Source: Owenia fusiformis (Eukaryota; Annelida; Polychaeta; Sabellida; Oweniidae). Taken from it: a stretch of 60,000 nt of DNA. The notes under the pieces were generated by a model that did no database searches, had not been told where the DNA came from, and saw only the letters and a program-made list of their open reading frames with translations. The first letter of the stretch is position 1. Each line of letters starts with the position of its first letter. Positions 21,899-32,103 of this stretch are shown here, piece by piece. Both the position numbers and the translations under genes were made by a program. The DNA is taken from NCBI GenBank assembly GCA_903813345.2, contig CAIIXF020000012.1, positions 7,713,615 through 7,773,614 of the forward strand. The letters run 5' to 3'.

Positions 21899-21921
21899 TT
21901 TTCTGTCATCTTCTTTTTTGA

Positions 21922-22850
21922 CCCATTTCCTAGCTTTACAAATAATGGCAGGTGTCCTGCATTGTAAAAATCCATGTCAATGTAAAGAGTAGATGTATGG
22001 AATAATTTTGTTACGAAAAATCAGCAAAAAATTATATACATTTTTTTTATTTTCAGCCATTTTAGTTAACATTGATTTGTCCATCTACTGTCTCGCAAAA
22101 TCCACTTTTGGACCATTTGCCTTAAACCCGGCCCTCTGTTGATAAGATTCCTGTTTTAAGTTAATTTTGTTCAACATCAATACAAAAAACTCTCCTATGA
22201 CTCTTGGTGCAAAAGCTCGCCTATTTTCAAAATGGTCGCCATTCTTGTCTCGCGAAATTCACTTTTGGCCCATTTCCTAGCTTTACAAATAATTTCAGCT
22301 GTCCTGCATTGTAAAAAGCCATGTCACTGTAAAGAGTAGTTGTGTGAAATAATTTTTTTACAAAAAATCAGCAAAATATTATATCCGTTTTTTTATTTTC
22401 AGCCATTTTAGTTAACATTGATTTGTCCATCTGTTTCGCGAAATCCTCTTCTGGACCATTTGCTTAAAACCTCTGTCGATAGGATTCCAGTTTTTTTGTT
22501 CAACATCAATACAAAAAACTCCCCTATGACTCCTGGTTCAAAAGCTTGCCTGATTTCAAAATGGTCGCCATTTTTGTCTCGCGAAATTCAAGTTTGGCCC
22601 ATTTCCTAGCTTTACAAATAATTTCAGATGTCTTGCATTGCAAAAAGCCATGTCACTGTAAAGAGTAGTTGTATGAAATAATTTTGTTACAAATAATTGG
22701 TAAAAAATAATATCCGTTTTTCAGCCATTTTACTTAACATCGATTTGTCCATCTGTTTCTCAGTCAGTCCAAAATAGTGGCAAATGGCTTTAAATAATTT
22801 TGTTCAAATTGTTTGTAAAATCAGCAAAAAAGTATATCCTTTTTTATTTT
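21922..22850. repeat. About 330-347-bp tandem repeat, three units
   Basis: Units begin CCCATTTCCTAGCTTTACAA at about 21922, 22269 and 22598. They share AAAGAGTAGTTGTATGAAAT, TTAACATTGATTTGTCCATC and TCAAAATGGTCGCCATT-like blocks. The third unit fades out by about 22850. The left edge coincides with the LINE's truncated 5' end. Confidence 0.8.
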
Positions 22851-22887
22851 CTGTTACCTTGTAACCTTTGAATCTGTAAAAACACGA

Positions 22888-23783
22888 TGTTTTATTGTGG
22901 AATCACTATCATAAGGGTTTTATGAATTGATTTAGCTGGGTTGGACAAAGGGCAACCTTGGGGTAAAATTATATATGCAAATGAAGATGTCCATTGTAAA
23001 AGCGATTTTTTGAAAGCCTTTGACTCAATTGACCATACAACTGGCTAAAAAATATTATGATTTTATTATAAATTACATAATGTATTTTGTTAATAATAAA
23101 CTTATAACAAACGGTGAAATCAACTGTGGAATATTGGTAACATGGTATAATAGCTAAGAACACCAACACAGTGTCTCATTCAAAAATACTTCATTATTCA
23201 CTTGTGGTGTGATTCAGGGATCTGTTTTATGTTATATTACTTTTCTATACATCAAACACCTGCATAAATCAAGTAATTTATTGATTTATTTGTCACTATT
23301 GGTGATGACACACATCTAATTTCATCATACAAAACGTTTGATATATCTAAATATGCTAAACATGCATCCGTATAATATGTACACTATTTGATAAGTCATT
23401 TTTGTATATTTTAACATTTTCTTATTCATTGAAGCTAAAAACATGGGTCTCCAGGTCCCAGGGCTATCATTTTTCCTTTCTAAGATATGTTAGAAATTCA
23501 ATAATTGGCAATCCAATTAAATTACTAAGAATTTAAGGAAACCGCCAATTAGTCATTCCTTTCTACTGCAAGCTTGATAAACAAAATATTTTGAATAAAT
23601 GCGAAATACCAATAATAAATATGCTTTCATTTTTACATTTCAAGATATAGAAAACAATCAATATTTCATGTAATGGCCTCGCTAATTAGCCTATATTATT
23701 TTTTCCCCAAACTAACTTTTTGTCCAACCAGCTAAATCTCTCCAGGAAACCCTTATCGTCATAAATTAACCAAAAACATCGTC
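22888..23783. mobile_element. Element with about 90-bp inverted ends
   Basis: ACGATGTTTTATTG...ATAAGGGTTT...GATTTAGCTGGGTTGGACAAA on the left pairs, with mismatches, with TTTGTCCAACCAGCTAAATC...AACCCTTATCG...AAAACATCGT on the right. Between them lies a decayed reverse transcriptase segment. Confidence 0.6.
22995..23335 (+). pseudogene. Fossil reverse transcriptase fragment
   Basis: With frameshifts and stops, the plus strand still reads FLKAFDSIDHT (like LSKAFDSIDHT), then CGVIQGSVLC (like VPQGSVLGP), a diverged LFLLYINDL-like block, HKSSNLL, and a GDDTHLIS that stands where the catalytic ADD box should be. The order and spacing fit an RT palm domain. It is on the opposite strand to the LINE at 20773-21898 and far older in appearance. 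Confidence 0.6.
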
Positions 23784-24184
23784 ATAGGTTCACTATAGGA
23801 TGCATAGGAGTGACAAATGGACTAAAAGCACTGAGTAGGTATCATTCTAGCTGGGATACAGTTCACATGCTACTTTCAAATTTGTTATTTTCAATTACTC
23901 CCATACCAGTTTATGACTGTTTTGTAATTTTGGTAATTTCACATGTTACTTATTCTAAGTACAAAGCAGTGTATATATATATGCCCTTTTCTCAAGAATG
24001 GAACAATATGGTGTCTGTCATTTTGTTTCCTAGCTTCAACCCTTTACATGAAATAGCTACTAGAATGGGAATTTTTGGAAAGGTTTAATTATACATTTAT
24101 TCATGTTTTCGTGTAATTAAAATGTAATTTATTACGTATTCTACATTTTACTTCATCATCTTAATTTTTGAGTATTATTGTATC

Positions 24185-24490
24185 ACTCGTGAAACATGTG
24201 TACTAAATTAGTACTCATAGTATGAGCGCTCATTGAGTGATGAAAAATCAATGAAGCTAGTGCTATTTCATCACTCGTGATATGTGTACTCATTTAGTAA
24301 TAAAACATGCACTTAATGAGTGTTTCATAGTATGAGTGATCATTGAGTAATGAAAAATCAATGAAATCATATGAGTACTCATTTAGTACTAAAACATGCA
24401 ATAAATCAGTACTCATGTCATAATTGCTCATTTAGTACTAATATTTGCTGAAATTAGTACTCAATAAGCGCTAAAATACCATGAGTACTA
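24185..24490. repeat. Degenerate repeat of TCATTTAGTACTAA motifs
   Basis: About 300 bp where GAGTACTCATTTAGTACTAA, ATAGTATGAGYGMTCATTGA and GATGAAAAATCAATGAA recur at about 100-bp intervals with changes. Probably a decayed tandem repeat. Confidence 0.55.
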
Positions 24491-26090
24491 TTCTAGTATT
24501 CGGTATATCTGCCTGTCGAGGAAGAGCTAAGGGTAATTAATGGGAGCTACTCACTTCTTTAGATTTTTTAAGTATTATTTAAGTATATTTAAGTACAGAA
24601 ATAGCGTGATCGTCAATAGTGGACAAATCTATTGATGGATCCAACCCTTGTATGTGCATTATTCTGACCGTTGTATAAATGAATACGATTAAAACATAAT
24701 CAACGGACTTTGGGCTATTTATGTGACGTTTGATTTCAATTAATTACATTGAAATATTCACATAAAACGATTCATGTAATCAGTTCTGCATGCTTTATCT
24801 AAAAAAAAACACATTACCGCGTCCTTGTCAACACAAACAGAATATAACTAGTCCAGGTCGAAGATTAACGGGTCAACGCGTGAAACCTAATAAACGTAAT
24901 TAAATTATTACCAGAGGACCAGAGAAAACAGGTAAAATGATTACCTGTTTAGAATCGTAGAATGCAACGAGAGTTTATACGATACATGAAATAATATTAT
25001 ATGATATATAAAATAATATAAATATAGGTTATTTCATGCTTGATTTTCAATATGAATTTTATTCCAGGGTAATATGATATTGACCGAGGGAAATATGATA
25101 TTGACCGAACGAGCGTAGCACAAAAGAATCTGGCCGGGATCTATGAATAAACCACTACTTTTTTCGTTGACCTTCAGGAATTCATTCATTAATTGCGCAA
25201 ATCGTAAATAGTATTTCTTTGTTTGGTGCGATCTTTTTCAATGAATAAGTATATATTTAGAAGAAAATTGCACATTTAAAATTAAATTGATCACACAGTT
25301 TTTTAGATTGTGACGTTTTATACAAGCCAACATTCTGTATATTAGGGAAAATGAGAAATACTTTTTTCAAATGTTTCCCGATCCCCCATTAAAGGATTTA
25401 CGAAGCTGTAGTGTTCTGGGTACTTGCGCTCTTTGATAGGCAAAAATAAGAGTACCACAAGTCCACAACTAAGTAGGTTTGTTGTTGGCTATATAATATG
25501 ATGACGTAATTTATTATAAATTAAATAATGTTATATAAAGCCAAAATTTCCAGTGACGGAAGCAGTATTTAATCTGCTTCGTTACTAGCAGATTTTCGTT
25601 ATGATACTGTGTCCCGGTCTCATGTACATTTACGTTGCAAACAGTGAAAATAATGCTAAAACAGCCGCCTGTTGATGCCTTGAAGTGTCATCAATTGTTA
25701 TTTAATCCAAATAAAGTAAACATTATTTTGTAGATTTAGACACGGGCTTTCAGGTCGTACATGTAAATGCATTTTAGTCATTAAATTAACAAGAACGCTA
25801 GATTATATGTGTTAATAGGATATGAAATTCAAATAAAATAACGAAATTAAATATGAACTCGTTAATGATAAATGACTTTCCGCTATCAGTATTAATGACT
25901 ATCGGCTACTCAGAATAATTAAAATTGCCTGAACTACATGTGAAGAATCTTTCTATATATTCCCTTGAATGGTCTAATTCACTACCGTCATTTAAGATAT
26001 TTTGTTCAAAATACTATCATGCCACGACTTGAGAGCATTTTGTTCTTCACGATTTGCTGTAGCGCTGATATGACGTCGTATTTCTCTAGA
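24491..26090. other. AT-rich intergenic DNA
   Basis: No gene seen. Only small structure: a 24-bp direct repeat (AATATGATATTGACCGA at about 25072 and 25091). Confidence 0.5.
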
Positions 26091-26435
26091 TTTGTAAAAA
26101 AAATCGTCGATGGGACAAATTATGTCACGCACATATTAAACAATAACTAAAGATCTAAGAAGGGATGATAGTCATGTGATATATCATTGGAATCTTGAGT
26201 TTATGAGCATTTTTATGATAATATAATATCATATATTTTCAAAGTTTATATTCATTTTTTCCTTCCCTGGATTCAGCCTACTAAAATTCAAAGGAAAAAA
26301 ATCGAGATGGGACAATTCTCTGTCACGCACGTTTAAAGAAAAATCTCATACCTAGCTTGATCTAAAGATGTTAAACGTGATGAATCATAAGATATGGGCT
26401 ATGAGCATTCTCTACATACCAAATATGTTATCATT
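26085..26435. repeat. Two-copy direct repeat of about 205 bp
   Basis: AAAATCG..GATGGGACAA....TGTCACGCAC and the following CTAAAGAT...ATGAGCATT occur at about 26100 and again near 26305, with roughly 75 percent similarity by eye. Confidence 0.5.
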
Positions 26436-26900
26436 TGTTTTCTTGATATCATTTTAGACTGCTATTAAAAACACCCTAATCAATTTTTACAACGTCATAT
26501 TACCTGGTCCAAATACATGCAAAGCAATGCAACTGAACTTAAAACTATAGTATATGTAGTATAAGGGCAATACTTTTATGACATTATAAAAAATCTAGTT
26601 GAATGTCACTAGAAAAACATAATTTCGTGTACTAGTATTGAAATGACAAGAGTCTTTGAAACTCGCCATATTTCTATCAATTTTTTTCTTAGAACAAAAC
26701 AAACACAAGTCGCTAAATGTTTGCTAATATGTAAACAAAATGAATACAAAACATATATTTTTAACGTTAAGTTATAGTTAAACATATATAGAATAAGTAT
26801 TAATGACATCTTTTTGATTTTAAATAAGATAATAAGGGCCTAAGGTCCGTACCAACATTTATTTTTCGAGTTTTACACATTTTTACTATTTCTTGGGCGT

Positions 26901-26950
26901 CCAAGATGGCGGATATGCGTGGATGACGTCACGAGATCATGCGACGTCAT
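26901..26950 (+). promoter_or_regulatory. YY1-like and CRE-like cluster
   Basis: CCAAGATGGCGG (26901-26912, YY1-type core) is followed by a perfect CRE TGACGTCA (26924-26931) and a second GACGTCA (26943-26949). Such pairing is common in TATA-less animal promoters. It lies about 500 bp upstream of the orphan gene at 27439. Function is inferred, and pearl-like repeats also contain AAGATGGC motifs. Confidence 0.3.
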
Positions 26951-27438
26951 AAATGCCCATCAGCAATTGTTGTCCCATACCAAATTTGAACTAAATTGGT
27001 TATGGAATAAAAAAGTTAGGACCAAATTACCATATTTCAAAATTATCAAATGCAACGTTTTACATGGTAAAAATGTGCACTTTAAAACTCAATAGAGTCT
27101 TTTAAGCGTCCCTAATCTAAAAAATAAAAATTAAATATTAATATACCATATAATTTTCATTTCAATTACCTATGTTTTGATATCTAACATGTTATATATT
27201 ATGCTAAAACCATTGTTCAAGAGTCTTCCGAAAATAGATGTACCATTACGTGTTAGTAATTCTGTAAATGTACATGAGATCGGGACATAGTATGAATATT
27301 ATTACAACCTCTTTCTCGACATCTTCTCCTTTCTTATGGTATATAACAAAACGCCATTCCTTTTTAAAGTTTGAAAAATATTTGCTCAAATCAAGCAACC
27401 TTTAATACTATACCTTCTCGCTTCTTTAAGACCATGTA

Positions 27439-27951
27439 ATGTTACGTTCAGGTAGCTCGATGGCCGCGGCAAGAAATTGGGAAGAACCCGCAGAACGATG
27501 CGTGACAGTCCTTGAATCAGCCGTAGCTGTATCAAACAATATTGATCGGGTTGACAAGATAGCAACGGGTGTTGCAGTTGTATCCACGATTGCAGATCTT
27601 AAAGAAGCAATTGGGGACAAGTTCGATGAAGCATTTGAAGATTGTCTCGAAGCCATTGAAAGCTCCGATTTCTGGGATTCGCCCGATTTAGACGAAATAT
27701 GGGATGTGGCGCTGACGGAGATCTCTGACCTCATACTAGAGGCTGCAGGTTTAGAATTCATTGGAGAGGGAATTGATGACGTTATCGACCGCTTTATAAT
27801 TTCAAAATTGGAAAACTTTGGGATAAGCGAAAGCACGGCGTCGCGCATTTGCAAGCTGGTATTGAGCCCGCAATCGTTCATATTCCGAAAGATGGCCATT
27901 GGTGCTTTATCCTTGAGAACACGCCTTGCCCATACAACAGGGTTGTTTTAG
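27439..27951 (+). CDS. Orphan acidic helical protein of about 170 aa
   Basis: I do not recognise the family. The frame runs 170 codons from ATG 27439 (or 163 from ATG 27460, MAAARNWEEP, if CAG at 27450 is a splice acceptor) to TAG. The predicted protein is rich in Glu/Asp and Ile/Leu/Ala. Amphipathic helices seem likely, e.g. AIGDKFDEAFEDCLEAIESS (about 57-76) and IWDVALTEISDLILEAAGLE (about 86-105). A basic C-terminal part ends LRTRLAHTTGLF. GC content is clearly higher than in the flanks, as for a real exon. No signal peptide or membrane helix. It may be a single-exon gene or the last exon of a larger one. The opposite strand is also open over this stretch, but its product looks unnatural. 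Confidence 0.6.
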   Translation: MLRSGSSMAAARNWEEPAERCVTVLESAVAVSNNIDRVDKIATGVAVVSTIADLKEAIGDKFDEAFEDCLEAIESSDFWDSPDLDEIWDVALTEISDLILEAAGLEFIGEGIDDVIDRFIISKLENFGISESTASRICKLVLSPQSFIFRKMAIGALSLRTRLAHTTGLF

Positions 27952-28027
27952 TAAAATCAAGAAACAGAGACTTCAATTCTCCAATCTTAAGCTTTTTAAT
28001 TCAATAATAATGAGTCGTATACATGTT

Positions 28028-29050
28028 CGAGTGTTGATCATAAAGTTCTCATAATATCTCTCTAATTTTTTTATTTTTCAATATTTTCTTATGAAATTTT
28101 CACATAATGTGCAGAATGGAATGTTTCATTAATCCAGCAAAAATATTTAGAATAACAGAAACATAAGAAAAGAAATGGTCGCCATAGTAACTTGAAATCA
28201 GGGCACCTGGGGCAAATAAAAAACCCTCGCTAGAATAGCCCCATTAACCATGTTTGAATACATAATAAGTTGTCAAATAAGCTATCAAACACAATAATTA
28301 GTCACATAATATGTGCTCTTGACTGTTGTGAACTATTATAATGGTCGTCTTAATTTTGTGATCTCATAATGGATGATTAATATGCTTCATAAGAAGTGAC
28401 TGTTAGACCCTATGACTGTTTTGTCAAATATCCAGAGAAAAATTGATTTTGCCCCTTTAGTTCATTTTTAACATGTTCAGACCACACACAGGGTGTAATT
28501 TTGATGATATCTTAGCAATATATTTGTTTTAGATCATGTTTAGTCTGACCAAAGGATCTTACAAACTTAAAATAACATTTTAGCAGTATGAATTTTATTT
28601 TTCTGAAGATCTCTGCATCTATAGCATTTTCTTACTCAGTCATTTCTGATCAATAGCTTCGAGTCTCAGGCTCTGGTATCACATCTCATGAAGCATGGAA
28701 GCATCCCCTACGACATCACACAATCCGCAAAATCAATTTTTCAATAGTAAAAGCACTTAACAACATATTCAAGTTAACATTTCTACGTGTTTGGGAATCT
28801 ATGAGAGTTCATTATGTATGTTAACATGGTAAATTAGAGCTATTTTGTCAATTACTTTCATTTGCCACGGGTGCCTTGATTTCCTGCTACTATGGCAACC
28901 ATTTCTTATTTAATATTTCTGTTAAACTAAATATTTTTTGCTGAATTAATAAGACATTCTATGCTACACATTCTGTGAAAATTTCATCACAATATATTGA
29001 AAAATAAAAAAATTAGAGAGATATTATGAGAACTTTATGATCAACCCTCG
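28028..29050. mobile_element. Foldback element with about 190-bp inverted ends
   Basis: The left arm starts CGAGTGTTGATCATAAAG and continues TTCTCATAATATCTCTCTAA, ending near GGGGCAAATAAA (about 28220). The right arm (about 28855-29050) is its diverged reverse complement, closing with CTTTATGATCAACCCTCG. The 630-bp core holds no coding sequence. A non-autonomous foldback/MITE just downstream of the orphan gene. Confidence 0.8.
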
Positions 29051-30200
29051 TATTTCAACAATGCGAGTTTCTAAGATTATGTATACAATAGCACACACGA
29101 ATAACATTTACTTTGATTGTCGATGTCTTGAAACAGAAGATATGAAAATTCAAATTCAAAATGTCAAAGCAGACATTTGGAGACATAATTGCTATGGTGC
29201 CTTGACATATTCAAGAGAGACAACAGCATTAGATACTATGATAGCGTTCACAATCCATAATCTTTGTTCAATATGCTGCGAGATAATGTTTGCGCAGTTT
29301 GCGCAGTTTTTTTAGCATTGAAAAGACTAATTTAGATTTAATTCGCAAAATTAAGTCCCAATTCAAGTTACATACTAATAGAAATGACATCTATAACCAC
29401 GTAAAAACGTATACATGTACATACAATTATTGTAATTGTCTTATACTAATAAAATTCGATTTGGCCCACTCAATATAGATTTTTTGTTTATATTTTTAGA
29501 ATAAAAATAATTGAATGACATAATACAGAAGAACGGTTTCATTGCCTAAGATGGCATAGTGTCTAAAAAACGTACACGATAGAAAAAAGAATTCCCTATC
29601 AGATTGTTTCATTTGATTTGCCAGTCGCAGTGGTATAAAGTATAAACTACGAATGCCACGGGAGGTTGTTTCATTTCTAAAGATGGCATTATGTCTGGAA
29701 CATACAGTTACACATCAGTTCATCAATTGTCTTTTCATGGATTCGAGCTTGTAGCCTGTTGAACACATGTTTCCTCGGAGACCAACCTCGACTTGCCAGC
29801 AACATTGGTCGGCCTGGCTCCAGCGACAACTTTAGGTCGATCATCTTCATTCGGTATATGAATTGCTGTTCCTGCTTTCCCCGTTTGATTTTCCATATTA
29901 CCTATACAAGATGCATAATGGCATTATCCCCCAACTTACACTTGAAACTTGTATATACAGTGTTATAAATTTTTTCGAGAAAATAAATAGTTACATAGTT
30001 TATGGTTCAACTTATATAAATAAATATCATCTCAAGAATCTATTGGACTATCGAAGAAAAAATCATATTTCTGTAAGAAATATACATTTTCAAATTATGT
30101 AAAATGAATAAAGCTCATCAAAACGACCAATATCTTATGCATTAACACTTCATATGAAGTCTACGGGGCACTACGCTACCGTATACTACACTTCACGGCA
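29051..30200. other. Intergenic DNA, possible LINE scrap
   Basis: AT-rich. GGTTTCATTGCCTAAGATGGCAT-like sequence recurs near 29540 and 29670. At 29900-29945 the plus strand reads LYKMHNGIIPQL, reminiscent of a conserved block late in LINE ORF2, but nothing around it supports that. No gene called. Confidence 0.4.
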
Positions 30201-30298
30201 TTACTGAATGACCTTACCATCCTGTGTATCGCCTTCAGCCATAGGTACTGGTAGATGAGGCTGGGCCTCCTCTTGGACTTGTGGTGGAGCCACATCAC
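30201..30298 (-). CDS. Death-domain protein, last coding exon
   Basis: The acceptor TATTCCAG (minus strand) precedes 30298. The exon opens with two bases that complete a Gly codon from the death-domain exon, giving AKG-DVAPPQVQEEAQP and ending GDTQDGKVIQ-TAA at 30201. This is a 31-residue Pro/Gln/Glu-rich, probably disordered tail. The phase agrees with the donor at 30816. If the upstream intron were retained, the protein would end two codons after the domain (GN-stop). Confidence 0.6.
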
Positions 30299-30816
30299 CT
30301 GGAATACCATAGCCGTATTATCATGTTATTCACATCTTTGTTCGTTTACTTGGCAAAGGCAAAGGCGGGGTATAGTAAGAATCATGTATTTTTATAACTG
30401 TATACCCTTTATTTCTTGTGTATCGCTATGTACCGAATAAACTTATATTAGTTTTTACATACATTTAAGTTAATTGTTCTTACTTCCACAAAGGTTTTAA
30501 GCCCAATGTTACGTTGAACAACTCTTTTAGACGGTTAGGCGAACCCAATTCAATTTCGTGCATGTAAGGGTAGTAGAATGAACTTCAATTAAGGTCAGAA
30601 AAAGGTTAATCATACAGATATAAACAAAAGAAAAAAGGACAAAACCCCCGACTCCACCTTTCAATTCAACTTGTAACCTTCTCGAAAATTAAGAGGGATT
30701 GTTTAACGCAATTTTCCAATGCAACCTTTTAAGTATTTCGTTTGAAATCTGTCTTTATTCTTGGGACACTCTGTATTTATTGCCACACCACTATCATAAC
30801 ATGTTCATTTAATTAC

Positions 30817-31089
30817 CCTTTGCATGCTCATCTACCATATCAGCTAGGTCGTTCCGTTTTGCCTCTTCCATTGCCTTGGCTAATTGTTTCCACTTATCAG
30901 CAGGTGTAGTTCCCCTCGGAAGGTTACCCTTCCACTCGTTCAGGAGGCCGATTCCCCATAGTAAAGAATTGTGTTGGTTATTCTGTTTCATCGTCTCAAT
31001 CTCCTTTAAGGTAAATCCCAAATGTATGCCTATCGGGTGAACGTCAAAGCCAAATTGGCCAGCGAGTTTCTTAAAAAACAGGTCGTCAC
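30817..31089 (-). CDS. Death-domain exon
   Basis: 273-bp exon, phase 1 at both ends. The acceptor TTTCAAG before 31089 has TACTAAC-like branch sites 30-50 nt upstream; the donor is AAAGG|GTAATT at 30816. It encodes about 91 residues with the death-domain pattern: DDLFFKKLAGQFG, a loop with HPIGIHLGFTLKEIETMKQN, a helix with LLWGIGLLNEWKG, then DKWKQLAKAMEEAKRNDLAD (conserved W..LA.A....R.DLA). Death domains assemble adaptor complexes in apoptosis and Toll/NF-kB signalling. A symmetric 1-1 exon can be inserted or lost without a frameshift, as expected of a mobile domain. Which death-domain family it belongs to is not clear. Confidence 0.78.
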
Positions 31090-31141
31090 CTTGAAATTCA
31101 ATAGCATTAGTTAGTAACAGTTTGTTAGTAACAGTTTTTCT

Positions 31142-31331
31142 CTACAGACCCCTCCATAAGTTGGACAACCGAAGGTCACTTTTTGTATCACTTAACTTTC
31201 ATGTTTGGCGATCAACGAATTTTTCATTTACCTATAAATTGTTATTAAAGAACAAATCTAAGATATCAAAAATACTGATACAATAATCGAAACTTCCGGT
31301 TGCCCAAATAATGGGGGAGGGGGGGGGGGGT
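31142..31331. mobile_element. Short MITE, CCTCCATAAGTTKGGCAAC family (copy a)
   Basis: The left end ACCCCTCCATAAGTTGGACAACCG pairs with the right end CGGTTGCCCAAATAATGGGGGAGGGG. About 190 bp, in the intron just upstream of the death-domain exon. Related ends occur at 33934-34369 and 55157-55376 and inside the two minisatellites. Confidence 0.65.
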
Positions 31332-32103
31332 GAATGTAAATGTTTCATTCAATAGCATAAGGCAATTTTACAAAAGTACCTTTCAATATCATACTGTTAC
31401 GTACCTGGCATTTTGAAAGTGTGTACAAGTAAATATACAAAGGTTTGAGTTACGTCTTCGAAACGTTGTGTATTAAGTTTCGTTATGCATTAACGTATTA
31501 AAAACAATGAAATAAGCTTGGTTAGCTACAGAAAAAGAGAGGTACTTGTGGACTTGGTACTCTTTATCTCCCATAAATAATATGTGTTATCAATTTGTGT
31601 TGACAAATTCTTTTTGTGTTTCAACTTAATTCTTAAGTCCATTTCCTTATTTTCTATTTTACTATTTTCATGTTTTAGTTTGCACGAATAAATATCATAA
31701 CTGAAGTACATTATAAAACCAATGCGTTTATAGTTGTGGACAGTTATACTTTTAGCATGTCTGAAACCTGGAACAAGCTCGTTTCCGTTTAGTCTAGTTT
31801 CCATGTATTACGTACATACCTGACATTTTGTTAAATGTTTAAACTTGCTCCGTAAGCTTATAAAATCTGTTCGCCTTTATTTGGGAAATGCAACGTTATG
31901 AACTCTATACAACAGAACAAAACGAAAGTAATATTGAACTATAAATATTTAACAAATAAAATTAAATATTAAACACTCAATAGACGTAAAAAAATCGATC
32001 AGTCTCAAACGGTTATGCCGAACTTCTTTAACCCGAGGCTCTGATATGCACTTAGTAAAATTGTATTAAAATCATTCGAATTCATCATTCTTCATCCTTA
32101 TTC

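Larger units (their letters stand above)
19781..21921 (-). mobile_element. 5'-truncated, broken non-LTR retrotransposon (CR1/Jockey-like LINE)
   Basis: The minus strand carries a reverse transcriptase (20773-21898) and, further down, a 3' tail AATAAAGCTGAATTGAATTG (19800-19781), a tail seen in CR1-like LINEs. The 5' end stops at about 21921, against a tandem repeat. The mariner-type element at 19811-20434 is inserted just before the tail, separating it from the RT. The endonuclease half is absent. Confidence 0.75.

Noticed and set aside
27426-27899. 157-codon minus-strand frame opposite the orphan gene
   Set aside because: Serine-rich shadow of the sense codons; the sense protein looks far more natural.
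29863-30102. LYKMHNGIIPQL frame as a LINE ORF2 end
   Set aside because: One short resemblance without any neighbouring RT sequence is not enough.
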